58,986 nt of DNA, from positions 1 through 58,986 of the forward strand of contig JAWLEI010000008.1 of NCBI GenBank assembly GCA_041686195.1, read 5' to 3'. This document shows positions 9,582 through 17,648 of the stretch, one piece after another. A program made the translations under genes and the position numbers. Within the stretch, counting starts at the first letter, position 1. The number at the start of each line of letters is the position of its first letter. This stretch comes from Desulfovermiculus sp041686195. GTDB lineage: Bacteria > Desulfobacterota > Desulfovibrionia > Desulfovibrionales > Desulfothermaceae. The notes under the pieces are model-generated. The model saw nothing but the letters and a program-made list of their open reading frames with translations. It was not told the origin of the DNA and made no database searches.

Positions 9582-9598
9582 CTCAATTTCGAATTGAG
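9582..9598. repeat. Small perfect palindrome upstream of murD
   Basis: CTCAATT/AATTGAG arms around a 3-base loop, between the two-hairpin repeat and the murD start. It has no U-tract after the stem on the murD strand, so it is not a typical terminator. It may be an mRNA hairpin or a protein site; neither can be decided from the sequence. Confidence 0.4.
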
Positions 9599-9623
9599 CG
9601 CGGTTCTTCTGGCATGTTTCTAT

Positions 9624-9709
9624 GGATGATCAATCCGGCAAACTTTTCTTCTTTTTTTGCCCGCTTTGGGGCAAAAAACATGTCAGATTTGCCGGAGGCA
9701 AAGCTGACC
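9624..9709 (-). repeat. Two-hairpin dispersed element, copy 1 (inside the dcw cluster)
   Basis: Full copy lying between mraY and murD. Read on the minus strand it begins GGTCAGCTTTGCC. Hairpin 1 has arms TTTGCC/GGCAAA, extended by GTCAG/CTGAC. Hairpin 2 has arms TTTTTTGCCC/GGGCAAAAAA. The element ends with TTTGCCGGATTGATC, whose TTTGCCGG can pair with CCGGCAAA of hairpin 1 and enclose hairpin 2. The U-rich arm precedes the A-rich arm on both strands, the opposite of an intrinsic terminator. That fits its place between genes that should be co-transcribed. Confidence 0.85.
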
Positions 9710-9715
9710 AGGATA

Positions 9716-10795
9716 TCATCTGAGTTTGAGCGTACTCAAGGCCAACATGGCCAGCAATATGGACAAAATCCAGAAGCGGACAATAATCTTTGATTCCGGT
9801 ATACCGCTGAGCTCAAAATGATGATGGATGGGCGCCATGCGAAAGAACCGTTTGCCCCCGGTTAGCTTGAAATACCCCACCTGGACGATCACGGACAGGG
9901 TTTCAATCACAAAAAGCCCTCCCACCACGAGAAGAACGAGCTCTTGTTTGCACAAGATGGCGATAAAACCAATTGAAGCCCCCAGGCTCAGGCTGCCCAC
10001 ATCCCCCATGAACACCTGAGCCGGATAGGCGTTGAACCACAAAAAACCCAGCCCGGCTCCAACCAGGGCTCCACAAAATACTGTCACCTCACCCACACCA
10101 GGGACATAGGCTACCTGCAAATACTCGGCTATCTCCACATGTCCGGCCACATAGATGAACAGAAGCAGGCACCCGCTGACCACTACCGTCGGCCCTACAG
10201 CCAGCCCGTCCAGCCCGTCGGTGAGATTGACCGCATTGGATGAGCCGACAATGACCACCAGGGCAAAGAGCAGATAAAACCAGCCCAGATTGGGCTGCAG
10301 CCATTTGATGAACGGGATATACAGGGTGCTTGAGTATCCGGGCAGGAGGATAAGCACAGCTATGGTGGCCGCAGCCACGGCAAACTGGGCCGCAAACTTC
10401 TGTTTTGGGCTGATCCCCTTGTTCTGTTTGCGCACCACCTTCAGATAGTCGTCCCAGAAGCCGATGAGTCCAAATCCGATAAAGACAAAAATCGTCAGCC
10501 ACAAATAGATATTGGTCAAGTTGCCCCACAGCAGGACACTGGTCAGCAGGGAAAAGCCTATGAGCAGGCCGCCCATGGTCGGTGTTCCGGCCTTGCTGTG
10601 ATGATTTTGCGGACCGTCCTCCTGAATGTATTGACCGCACTTTATGCGTTGCAGCCAGGCAATGAAGCGGGGACCGATGATAATGGTCAAAATAAGGGCC
10701 GTCAGCAACGCGTATATGGACCGAAAGGTAATATATCGAAAGACATTAAAGAGTCCGATATATTCGCTTAAGGGAAAGAGAAGATGATAAATCAT
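9716..10795 (-). CDS. mraY: Phospho-N-acetylmuramoyl-pentapeptide transferase MraY
   Basis: Integral membrane enzyme that transfers phospho-MurNAc-pentapeptide to undecaprenyl phosphate, giving lipid I. The 359-residue protein has about ten membrane segments. It carries the conserved cytoplasmic motifs KAGTPTMGGLLI, FWDDYLKV, NLTDGLDGLA and MGDVGSLSLGA, and the HHHFELSG motif near the C-terminus. ATG 10795 is chosen because it forms an ATGA overlap with the murF stop and begins the usual MIYHLL-type N-terminus. Confidence 0.98.
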   Translation of the reverse strand: MIYHLLFPLSEYIGLFNVFRYITFRSIYALLTALILTIIIGPRFIAWLQRIKCGQYIQEDGPQNHHSKAGTPTMGGLLIGFSLLTSVLLWGNLTNIYLWLTIFVFIGFGLIGFWDDYLKVVRKQNKGISPKQKFAAQFAVAAATIAVLILLPGYSSTLYIPFIKWLQPNLGWFYLLFALVVIVGSSNAVNLTDGLDGLAVGPTVVVSGCLLLFIYVAGHVEIAEYLQVAYVPGVGEVTVFCGALVGAGLGFLWFNAYPAQVFMGDVGSLSLGASIGFIAILCKQELVLLVVGGLFVIETLSVIVQVGYFKLTGGKRFFRMAPIHHHFELSGIPESKIIVRFWILSILLAMLALSTLKLR

Positions 10796-12183
10796 GCCCT
10801 GAGTTCCTGCTGTAAGAGGTAGACAAATCTCTCCAGGGCACACCCTCGAGACCCCTTGACCAAAACAAGTCCTGACTGCACGCCCAGCTTGCGCCACAAG
10901 CGGAGAAACTCTCCCTCGCCCGGCACATAGGACAGGCCCGTACCTCCAGCCTGATCAAAACCCTTTCGAAAGGCCTGCTCATAATCTCCAAAATAGAAAA
11001 CATGGGCCGCCCGGGTACAGGCTACCCAGCTTCCCAGCTCCTGATGGCTGGTTTCTGCCTGCTCCCCGAGCTCCTTCATCTCCCCCAGGACCAAGATTAA
11101 GGGGCCGGTCCCGGCCTTGGCTCGGGCCCAGTTCAGGGCCCAGCGCATGGACAGGGGATTGGCATTGTAGCAATCGTCGACAATGGTCATTTGGCCGCAG
11201 TCTATCATTTGTCCCCGGTGCTCGGGCAGACAGACCCGGGCCAGTCCGGCCTGGATATCCACGGGCGTACATCCCAGGTAACTGGTGGTGCAGGCGGCAG
11301 CCAGCACATTTTCCCCAATCCAACACCGCTCTGCAGGAAGGTGCAGGTCAATCCGGGTCCCCTGGCACCTCATGCGCACATTATACCCGGTTCCTGGACC
11401 TGTTTGCTCCTCAACCAAAAGACAATCCGTGCCTGTATCAGCCTGGGCAGAAAAGGTGAGGGCCGGGACATCTCTTTGCTCGGATATCACTTGCACCAGC
11501 TCCGGGTAATCCCAATTGATGACCGCCACTCCCTTTGCAGGCACCGTCTCCAGCAGCCGGGCCTTTTCCTTGGCCACCCCATGAACAGAAGACAGTCCTT
11601 GCAGATGGGCCGGACCCACATTGACCATCACAGCCACATCCGGGGCCATGATTGCGGCCAAACCCTCCATCTCTCCTTCTTCGCTCACTCCGGCTTCCAA
11701 AACCCAGTAATCTTCCCGCCCGTGCATGCCCAAAATGGACAAAGACACGCCCAGCTGATTGTTCCAGTTCTTATAATTCTTGCCTACATCCGCACCTTGC
11801 TCCAGAATCGAGGCGATCATTTCCTTGACCGAAGTCTTGCCGGCCGTACCGGTCACAGCTACCACCCGGCCCTGGAACTGAGCTCTCCAAAAAGCAGCCA
11901 GGCCGGCCAGAGCGGCAATGGAATCCTGGACCAAAAGCATGGGGACTTCTGAAGACAGATCCAGCAGCGGCCTTTCCACTACCACAGCCAGGGCTCCTTT
12001 GTGCACAGCTTCCCGGGCAAAATTGTGGCCGTCAAAACGTTGACCCTGAATGCAGACAAAGAGATCCCCGGGTTGAACCAGACGGCTGTCTGTCTGCACC
12101 CTGGTGGCCATCAGGTCCTGAGAGTTCTCATAATCCCCGACAGCCTGCATGGCTTGCCCGATTTTAGCCAGACTGAGTTTCAT
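10792..12183 (-). CDS. murF: UDP-MurNAc-tripeptide--D-alanyl-D-alanine ligase MurF
   Basis: ATP-dependent ligase that adds D-Ala-D-Ala to UDP-MurNAc-tripeptide. The 463-residue product has the MurE/F N-terminal domain (DSRLVQPGDLFVCIQG), P-loop GTAGKTSVKEM, a YKNWNNQLGVSLS segment, and a C-terminal domain with VDDCYNANPLSM and LGEMKELG. An upstream in-frame TTG at 12222 exists, but ATG 12183 matches the family N-terminus. No ddl gene is present in the window, so the D-Ala-D-Ala ligase must lie elsewhere. Confidence 0.97.
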   Translation of the reverse strand: MKLSLAKIGQAMQAVGDYENSQDLMATRVQTDSRLVQPGDLFVCIQGQRFDGHNFAREAVHKGALAVVVERPLLDLSSEVPMLLVQDSIAALAGLAAFWRAQFQGRVVAVTGTAGKTSVKEMIASILEQGADVGKNYKNWNNQLGVSLSILGMHGREDYWVLEAGVSEEGEMEGLAAIMAPDVAVMVNVGPAHLQGLSSVHGVAKEKARLLETVPAKGVAVINWDYPELVQVISEQRDVPALTFSAQADTGTDCLLVEEQTGPGTGYNVRMRCQGTRIDLHLPAERCWIGENVLAAACTTSYLGCTPVDIQAGLARVCLPEHRGQMIDCGQMTIVDDCYNANPLSMRWALNWARAKAGTGPLILVLGEMKELGEQAETSHQELGSWVACTRAAHVFYFGDYEQAFRKGFDQAGGTGLSYVPGEGEFLRLWRKLGVQSGLVLVKGSRGCALERFVYLLQQELRA

Positions 12184-12257
12184 TCTGCGTGTATCCCTGG
12201 TCTGTTCAAGCTCATTATTCAACTCAGAGAATTAAGAAACCACCACTACTGACTTCC

Positions 12258-13745
12258 TCAACCCTCTGGCACTTCAACGTCGTCAAGATATTCACGAACT
12301 ACCTGTACATCGCTGAAGGGCAATTTTTGATCTCCTATCTGCTGCGTACACTCATGCCCCTTGCCGGCAATGACCAATGCATCGAGGGGACCTGTGGCCT
12401 CAAGGCCCATGTAAATGGCCTGGCGCCGGTCCGGGTTGCGCATGACCTGCGGACAGCCTTGCAAGCCTGGCATCACCCCATGCATAATCTGTTCCGGATC
12501 TTCGTGTCTCGGATTATCCGAGGTCAAAACAGCCAGATCTGCATGTCTGGCCACCGCCTGCCCCATCAGGGGCCGCTTGCCTGGATCGCGATCCCCGCCG
12601 CAGCCGAACACCACAATCAAGCGCTGAAAATTCAGTTCTTTCAAAGCCGAGAGGACGTTGTTCAAGGCATCCGGAGTATGGGCATAATCGACAAAAACGT
12701 GCAGTCCCAGTTTGTTGGGAACCCGCTGCAATCGCCCCGGTGGTCCGGCACAGGATTCCAGGGCCTTAAAATCCTGCGGCCCCAACCCCAGTTCAAGGCC
12801 AATGGCCTGGGCAGCCAGAAGGTTAGAGGCATTGTGTCTGCCCACCAAACCGGAACGAAGACTCCATTGTCCCACCCGTTGCTCATGAAGGCCAAGGACC
12901 TGTCCGGCCCTTTCCATTTGCAAAACACTGCCCTGCAGGCACGGCCAGTCTGAAACCTCCACGTTGTTCAGGGAATATCCTCGTCCTGGCTTGGACAGGC
13001 CAGCCAGCCTGAGGCCGTATTCATCGTCAAGATTCAGGATGGAGGCCCAGGGGGGAGTGGTGAACAGTCTTGATTTGACCTGGAAATAGGTCTCCATGTC
13101 CTGGTGATAGTCCAAATGGTCCTGAGTCAAATTGGTGAACACGGCCAGATCAAAGGCCAGACCGGCAGTTCTCTGCTGATCCAGGGCATGGGAAGAAACT
13201 TCCATGCACACCACCTCTACTCCGTCCTCGGCCATTTCAGCCAGCATAGCGTGAAGTTCGAGACAACCGGGAGTGGTCAAATCTGCATGCCTTTCCTTGC
13301 CTTTCCACCGATAGCTGATGGTTCCTAAAACTCCACATTCCTTTCCGGCCGAGCGCAGCAGATGCTCTGTCAGGTAGCTGACCGTGGTCTTGCCGTTGGT
13401 CCCGGTGATCCCAACCAAGAATGGTTTCCTCTCATCGGTCTTGTGTTTGGCTGCCGCCAATGCGCCCAAGGCATTCCCCGGGTCCGGAGAGGCCCAAAAT
13501 CGAACCCGGGCTTCAGTCCGGCCCGGCTTGAAGTGCTGGGGATGGACCACCCAAGCCGCATATCTGTCCACGGCCTGAGGGATATAATCTGATCCATCGG
13601 TATGTGCCCCGGGCAGGGCCACAAAGACATCTCCCGGCTGAACCTGTTGCGAATGGGTTCGCACCTCGGCCCCTTGCCGGACATACTTCAGAAGTTCATC
13701 CCACGTGGAGAATCGATCCTGAGGTTTGCGGTTGTTTCCTCTCAT
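12258..13745 (-). CDS. murE: UDP-MurNAc-L-Ala-D-Glu--2,6-diaminopimelate ligase MurE
   Basis: ATP-dependent ligase that adds the third residue of the stem peptide. The 495-residue product has the N-terminal uridine-binding domain (DVFVALPGAHTDG), P-loop GTNGKTTVSYL, a TNLTQDHLDYH segment, and a C-terminal domain with VDYAHTPDAL and FGCGGDRDPGKR. The DNPRHEDP motif marks the enzymes that use meso-diaminopimelate rather than lysine. ATG 13745 overlaps the ftsI stop as TAATG, which selects it over the longer upstream frame. Confidence 0.98.
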   Translation of the reverse strand: MRGNNRKPQDRFSTWDELLKYVRQGAEVRTHSQQVQPGDVFVALPGAHTDGSDYIPQAVDRYAAWVVHPQHFKPGRTEARVRFWASPDPGNALGALAAAKHKTDERKPFLVGITGTNGKTTVSYLTEHLLRSAGKECGVLGTISYRWKGKERHADLTTPGCLELHAMLAEMAEDGVEVVCMEVSSHALDQQRTAGLAFDLAVFTNLTQDHLDYHQDMETYFQVKSRLFTTPPWASILNLDDEYGLRLAGLSKPGRGYSLNNVEVSDWPCLQGSVLQMERAGQVLGLHEQRVGQWSLRSGLVGRHNASNLLAAQAIGLELGLGPQDFKALESCAGPPGRLQRVPNKLGLHVFVDYAHTPDALNNVLSALKELNFQRLIVVFGCGGDRDPGKRPLMGQAVARHADLAVLTSDNPRHEDPEQIMHGVMPGLQGCPQVMRNPDRRQAIYMGLEATGPLDALVIAGKGHECTQQIGDQKLPFSDVQVVREYLDDVEVPEG

Positions 13746-15736
13746 TATGACGAACTCTTCTCCTGTCCGGGAGGATTGGACAGCCACAGAATCCATTCCT
13801 TGTCCTGAACCTGGCTCATTTGGCTCTTTGCCTCCGGTCTTTGCTTGCTGACCATAACCCCTTCACCTTTCAACCGGGGCATGACCCCTTGTCCGGCCAA
13901 TATTTCCAGGGCCTGGCGCAGGGAAAGGCCGCACAAGTCCGGAACAGGCTCTCCCTGCTTCCAGGACAGATTCAAAGAAGGCTCTTGGGATCGAATTCTG
14001 GTTTGTGACATGTTCTTTTCTTTATCCTTTCCGGCCTGAATTTGCTGCCCGGACACCTCGTCCAGGCCAGACCAGGCCATGAGTTCGCTGCCCACTTCTC
14101 TGACTACCGGGGCAGCTACCACCCCTCCGTAATGGTGCTTTTTCGGCTCATCAAAAATGGCCAGAACCAGATACCTGGGCTGCAAGGCGGGAAAGATGCC
14201 CACAAAAGACGCCACATACTCATTGCCGTAGCCCCCACTGGCACTTGCCTTTTGGGCCGTCCCGGTCTTACCCCCCACCTGGATGCCTTCAATTCTGGCT
14301 TCAGTCCCGGTTCCATCCTCTTCAACCACATCGTGCAGCATGCCCAGAACGTCCCTGGCCGTGGATGCTGAAAATATTCGCCTTGCCGGCTCTCTCTCTT
14401 GTTTTGGGACTTTCACCAGCCGCAAAGGACGCCACTCTCCTTTGGTACACAGAGTGAGATAGGCCTGAGCCAACTGCAGACCGGTCGCCGTCAATCCCTG
14501 TCCAAAGCTGGCCGAAACCAGATCAACCTCGTTCCACTGCTGCGGGGGCCGGAGAATGCCTCTATTTTCAGCCGGTAAAGGCAGCCCGGTCCTGGTCCCA
14601 AATCCAAGAGACTCCAATGTGGAATGGTAGCGCTGTGCACCCAGTTCCAAGCCGATCTTCCCGGCCCCAATATTGCTGGAATAACGTATAATCCGGGATA
14701 CTGGCAGCCAGGCGTATTCATGGGTATCCTTGACCGTCCTTCTCTTATAAGTCCATTTCCCATTTTCACAGAAATAGATGCTCTGGGCATCGACCACATT
14801 CTGGTCCAGAGCCGAGGCTACCAGGAAGGGCTTTATGGTTGATCCAGGCTCATAACTCTCCGTGGCCAGAAGGTTGCGCCAGCGAGTGGGATTGGAAACC
14901 CTGTACGTATTGGGATTAAAGAGAGGGGCCTGGGCCCAGGCCATAATTTCACCGCTTGGTACATCCACCACCACACAGGTGCCAGACTTGGCCTTATATT
15001 CACTCACCGCCTGTTCAAGAGCCACTTCAGCTGCGTATTGAACCTCAGAATCCAGGGTCAAGTGCAGATCTTGTCCAGCCCAGTCCCCCTGAAACTGACC
15101 TGGGGCAAACAAAACATGACCAGCTGCATCCCGCTGGACCACATAAGTTTGTTTCTCTCCGCTCAAATGGGAATCAAAAGACAACTCCAGGCCTTCCAAG
15201 CCCTGGTTGTCAATCCCGACAAAGCCCAGAAGCTGCCCCCCCAACTGGCCATGCGGATAAAAACGGCGCTGCTCTTCAGTCAGATACACCCCTTGCAGTC
15301 CGGAAGCTTCCAGCCTGGCCGCCACCTGATCCGATATCTGTCGGGTAAGCCAAACAAAAGAAGAGCCAGATTGCAACCGGGTCAACCATTTGGCTTTTGT
15401 CCCCCCGAGGATCTCGACCAACTTGGCGGCCGTATCCTGAGGATCCTGTATATTATTCGGCCGGGCAAAGGCGGACTTGACCTTTATGCTTTTGGCCAGC
15501 AGCTCACCGTCGCGGTCAAAGATCTCTCCCCGCTTGCCGTATACTGACGCATGCGTCCAGTGCTGAGATTCGGCCTGCAAAGCCAGGGCGGGTCCGCGCA
15601 AGACCTGGAGGTAGAATCCCCGGGCCCACAACCCGCTCCAGGCCAGGACCAGCACAGCACCCAGCATTATGATTCGGACCTTGGACCAGTCCCGAGGTGA
15701 TGAACGGATGGTCTTTTTCCTCTTCCCTGCCCTCAC
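13745..15736 (-). CDS. ftsI: Septal transpeptidase FtsI (PBP3-type) with a C-terminal PASTA domain
   Basis: Class B penicillin-binding protein that cross-links septal peptidoglycan in the periplasm as partner of FtsW. Residues about 20-40 are the membrane anchor, followed by the pedestal with RGEIFDRDGELLA. The transpeptidase motifs are STIK (Ser299, Lys302), SSN (353-355) and KTG (490-492). Residues about 598-655 (VPDLCGLSLRQALEIL...) form one PASTA repeat, giving 663 residues against about 590 in E. coli. The PASTA domain recalls SpoVD-type PBPs, but the dcw position makes FtsI the natural reading. Confidence 0.95.
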   Translation of the reverse strand: MRAGKRKKTIRSSPRDWSKVRIIMLGAVLVLAWSGLWARGFYLQVLRGPALALQAESQHWTHASVYGKRGEIFDRDGELLAKSIKVKSAFARPNNIQDPQDTAAKLVEILGGTKAKWLTRLQSGSSFVWLTRQISDQVAARLEASGLQGVYLTEEQRRFYPHGQLGGQLLGFVGIDNQGLEGLELSFDSHLSGEKQTYVVQRDAAGHVLFAPGQFQGDWAGQDLHLTLDSEVQYAAEVALEQAVSEYKAKSGTCVVVDVPSGEIMAWAQAPLFNPNTYRVSNPTRWRNLLATESYEPGSTIKPFLVASALDQNVVDAQSIYFCENGKWTYKRRTVKDTHEYAWLPVSRIIRYSSNIGAGKIGLELGAQRYHSTLESLGFGTRTGLPLPAENRGILRPPQQWNEVDLVSASFGQGLTATGLQLAQAYLTLCTKGEWRPLRLVKVPKQEREPARRIFSASTARDVLGMLHDVVEEDGTGTEARIEGIQVGGKTGTAQKASASGGYGNEYVASFVGIFPALQPRYLVLAIFDEPKKHHYGGVVAAPVVREVGSELMAWSGLDEVSGQQIQAGKDKEKNMSQTRIRSQEPSLNLSWKQGEPVPDLCGLSLRQALEILAGQGVMPRLKGEGVMVSKQRPEAKSQMSQVQDKEWILWLSNPPGQEKSSS

Positions 15737-15784
15737 TGGTCCTCCTTTACCTCCTATCCCATTTAGCTCTGCCCAGCCAGGTTC

Positions 15785-16072
15785 TCATTTTACATTCTTT
15801 TCTCCCTGGACCATAAGGCGTATCTGCCCTTCCTTGGGAGGATGCAAATCCATCTTAACCGCCTTCTTGCGGAGTTGGTAGGAGGACAGCAAATTCATAT
15901 GTTCAACCTGTAGCTTGGACTTCAGTTCTTTCTCGCCCTCAAGAAGGTCATGCACTTCTTTTATCCTATAGGAGAGCCCCACCAGCTCCAAATTGATCCA
16001 CACCAGACAGACCCCCAAAGCTAAGGCTGAAACACCCAGGCCCAAACAAGCCAAAACCCTCTTCTTGATCAT
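15785..16072 (-). CDS. ftsL: Cell division protein FtsL
   Basis: Small bitopic protein that forms the FtsQ-FtsB-FtsL complex and helps activate FtsW/FtsI. The 95-residue product has a basic start (MIKKR), one membrane segment (about residues 5-25) and a predicted periplasmic coiled coil. FtsL is poorly conserved, so the call rests on size, topology and its place between rsmH and ftsI. AGGGAGG precedes tandem ATGs at 16075 and 16072; the second has the better spacing. Confidence 0.82.
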   Translation of the reverse strand: MIKKRVLACLGLGVSALALGVCLVWINLELVGLSYRIKEVHDLLEGEKELKSKLQVEHMNLLSSYQLRKKAVKMDLHPPKEGQIRLMVQGEKNVK

Positions 16073-16114
16073 CATGCCTCCCTTAGCCCAGGTAAAACAC
16101 AAAGAGCAATGTAT

Positions 16115-17053
16115 TCACTTCAGAACTTCGGCCACCCGCATTTTTGCGCTTCGGCTCCGGTTGTTGGCTGCAATTTCCTGATCACCTGGCAGTGCCGGCT
16201 TTTTGGTCAGCACCTTGATCCGGGGAACCGGGTCACAGGTGCACACAGCCTGTTGTGGAGGACACACACACCCTTTGGCCAGCCTCCGGAAGGCATGCTT
16301 GACGATCCTGTCTTCGAGGGAATGAAAGGTGATCACCACCGCCCTTGCCTCTGGGGCTAAAATATCAGGGATGTCTTTCATCAGGGCCTGCAATCCCTCC
16401 AACTCTCGATTGACGGCAATGCGCAGTGCCTGAAAGGTCTTAGTGGCCGGATGATTACGGGATTTGGCCCGTCGCTGGGGCGGATAGGCCTTACTAACAA
16501 TGTCCGCCAGCTGTCCCGTGCTATCAATCCGTTTCTTTTCCCGTTCCTGGATGATGCGCCGGGCTATACGCCCGGCCAGAGGCTCCTGCCCATATTTCCG
16601 GATTATCTGTTTGAGCTCTTGTTCCGGAGCCCGATTGACCAGATCGGCGGCATCCTCCCTCTCCTGTTCATCCATTCGCATGTCCAATGGCCCGTCATGC
16701 ACAAAGCTAAACCCCCTTTCAGGGTCTTCCAGCTGCATTGATGAGACTCCGGCATCCAAGACCAAACCCTGGGCCTTTTCCCAACCCAGATCATCCATGA
16801 TTTCGGCCGCATTCTCATGCTGAGCATGCCAGAATACAACGCGGTGAAGAAATCCCGCTTCTTGAATCCGTTTCCGGGCCTGATTAAGGGCCGATTGATC
16901 CCGGTCCAGAGCCAAAACCATTCCCGCCCCGGCCCGGAGCAGGGCCAGAGTGTGCCCACCAAGGCCTGCAGTGGCATCCACATACCTTCCTTTCCGCTCC
17001 GGAGAGATCCAATCCACTACCTGGCCGGCCATAACCGGGATATGCTCAGCCAT
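16115..17053 (-). CDS. rsmH: 16S rRNA m4C1402 methyltransferase RsmH (MraW)
   Basis: SAM-dependent methyltransferase that N4-methylates C1402 in the 16S rRNA decoding centre. The 312-residue product begins MAEHIPVM. It carries the SAM motif DATAGLGGHTLALL, LDRDQSAL, a DLVNRAPEQEL helical region, and the C-terminal VITFHSLEDRIVKHAFR signature. A GTG at 17086, right after the mraZ stop, would add 11 residues and is the alternative start; ATG 17053 fits the family better. Confidence 0.97.
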   Translation of the reverse strand: MAEHIPVMAGQVVDWISPERKGRYVDATAGLGGHTLALLRAGAGMVLALDRDQSALNQARKRIQEAGFLHRVVFWHAQHENAAEIMDDLGWEKAQGLVLDAGVSSMQLEDPERGFSFVHDGPLDMRMDEQEREDAADLVNRAPEQELKQIIRKYGQEPLAGRIARRIIQEREKKRIDSTGQLADIVSKAYPPQRRAKSRNHPATKTFQALRIAVNRELEGLQALMKDIPDILAPEARAVVITFHSLEDRIVKHAFRRLAKGCVCPPQQAVCTCDPVPRIKVLTKKPALPGDQEIAANNRSRSAKMRVAEVLK

Positions 17054-17086
17054 GAACGTGTTTGCTTCTTTCAACTGAAAAATCAC

Positions 17087-17545
17087 CTATATCCTGAGCT
17101 CATAGCCGCTTTGGGTCAGCTCGTTCATTATCTGGTCCGCACCTTGATCAAAATTGTCCATTTCCTGTTCATACCGCTTAACATTCCATATCTCAAAACG
17201 CCGGCCACTGCCGGCCAGGACGACTTCTTTATCCAGGGCGGCATACTTGCGCAAGTGGGGAGGGACCAGTATTCTTCCTTGTTTGTCCAGGGGCACCTGC
17301 ATGGCCCCGCCCAGGAAAAAGCGCTGAAATCTGCGCATATCCGGGCGAGCAAGGTTCAGGTGCTGAAAGCTGTTTACTATCTGTTCCCATTCCGGGAGGG
17401 CATATCCGTAAACACAGGCATCGAATCGAGTCAGCATGACCTGTCCGGCCCCCTCGCCTTCCAGGATCAAATCCCGAAAATCGGGTGGGAGCATGAGCCG
17501 ACCTTTGCTGTCGATGGTACGAAAAGAATGCCCCCAGAACTTCAC
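17087..17545 (-). CDS. mraZ: Transcriptional regulator MraZ
   Basis: Ring-forming DNA-binding protein of the AbrB-like swapped-hairpin fold that represses the dcw cluster. The 152-residue product shows two MraZ repeats. The first carries GHSFRTIDSKGRLMLPPDFRD and the second QVPLDKQGRILVPPHLR. GTG 17545 is chosen because GGGAGGT lies 7 bases upstream and the family N-terminus (FWGHSF) follows at once. It is the first gene of the dcw operon and lies just downstream of its own operator. Confidence 0.96.
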   Translation of the reverse strand: MKFWGHSFRTIDSKGRLMLPPDFRDLILEGEGAGQVMLTRFDACVYGYALPEWEQIVNSFQHLNLARPDMRRFQRFFLGGAMQVPLDKQGRILVPPHLRKYAALDKEVVLAGSGRRFEIWNVKRYEQEMDNFDQGADQIMNELTQSGYELRI

Positions 17546-17550
17546 CCTGC

Positions 17551-17582
17551 TACCTCCCACAACTTTCCACAATTTCCCACAC
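17551..17582 (-). promoter_or_regulatory. MraZ operator (three 10-bp direct repeats)
   Basis: On the minus strand three consecutive 10-bp units begin TGTGGGAAAT, TGTGGAAAGT and TGTGGGAGGT. This matches the known MraZ box of TGGGN repeats at 10-bp spacing. The repeats lie between the -10 element and the mraZ start, and the last one contains the ribosome-binding site GGGAGGT. Bound MraZ should therefore block transcription and possibly translation. The middle unit has GGA for GGG and may be weaker. Confidence 0.88.
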
Positions 17583-17609
17583 TATTTCAAGTCAAGCAGG
17601 GGAAGTCAA
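17581..17609 (-). promoter_or_regulatory. Probable promoter of the dcw operon
   Basis: Minus-strand TTGACT (17604-17609), a 17-base spacer, then AATAGT (17581-17586). The MraZ repeats follow immediately. A second TTGACT inside the spacer is probably coincidental. The -10 is a 4 of 6 match to the vegetative consensus. Confidence 0.6.
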
Positions 17610-17648
17610 GCAAAATTTTTGGGTTTTCAGGGCAAAGCGAAAAAAAAA

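Noticed and set aside
9624..9709. The two-hairpin element as an intrinsic terminator
   Set aside because: On either strand the T-rich arm comes before and the A-rich arm after the GC stem, the reverse of a terminator, and two copies lie within apparent operons.
13745..15736. Calling the PASTA-bearing PBP a sporulation protein (SpoVD)
   Set aside because: The gene lies between ftsL and murE in a complete dcw cluster of a diderm bacterium with no sporulation genes in view; FtsI is the simpler reading.
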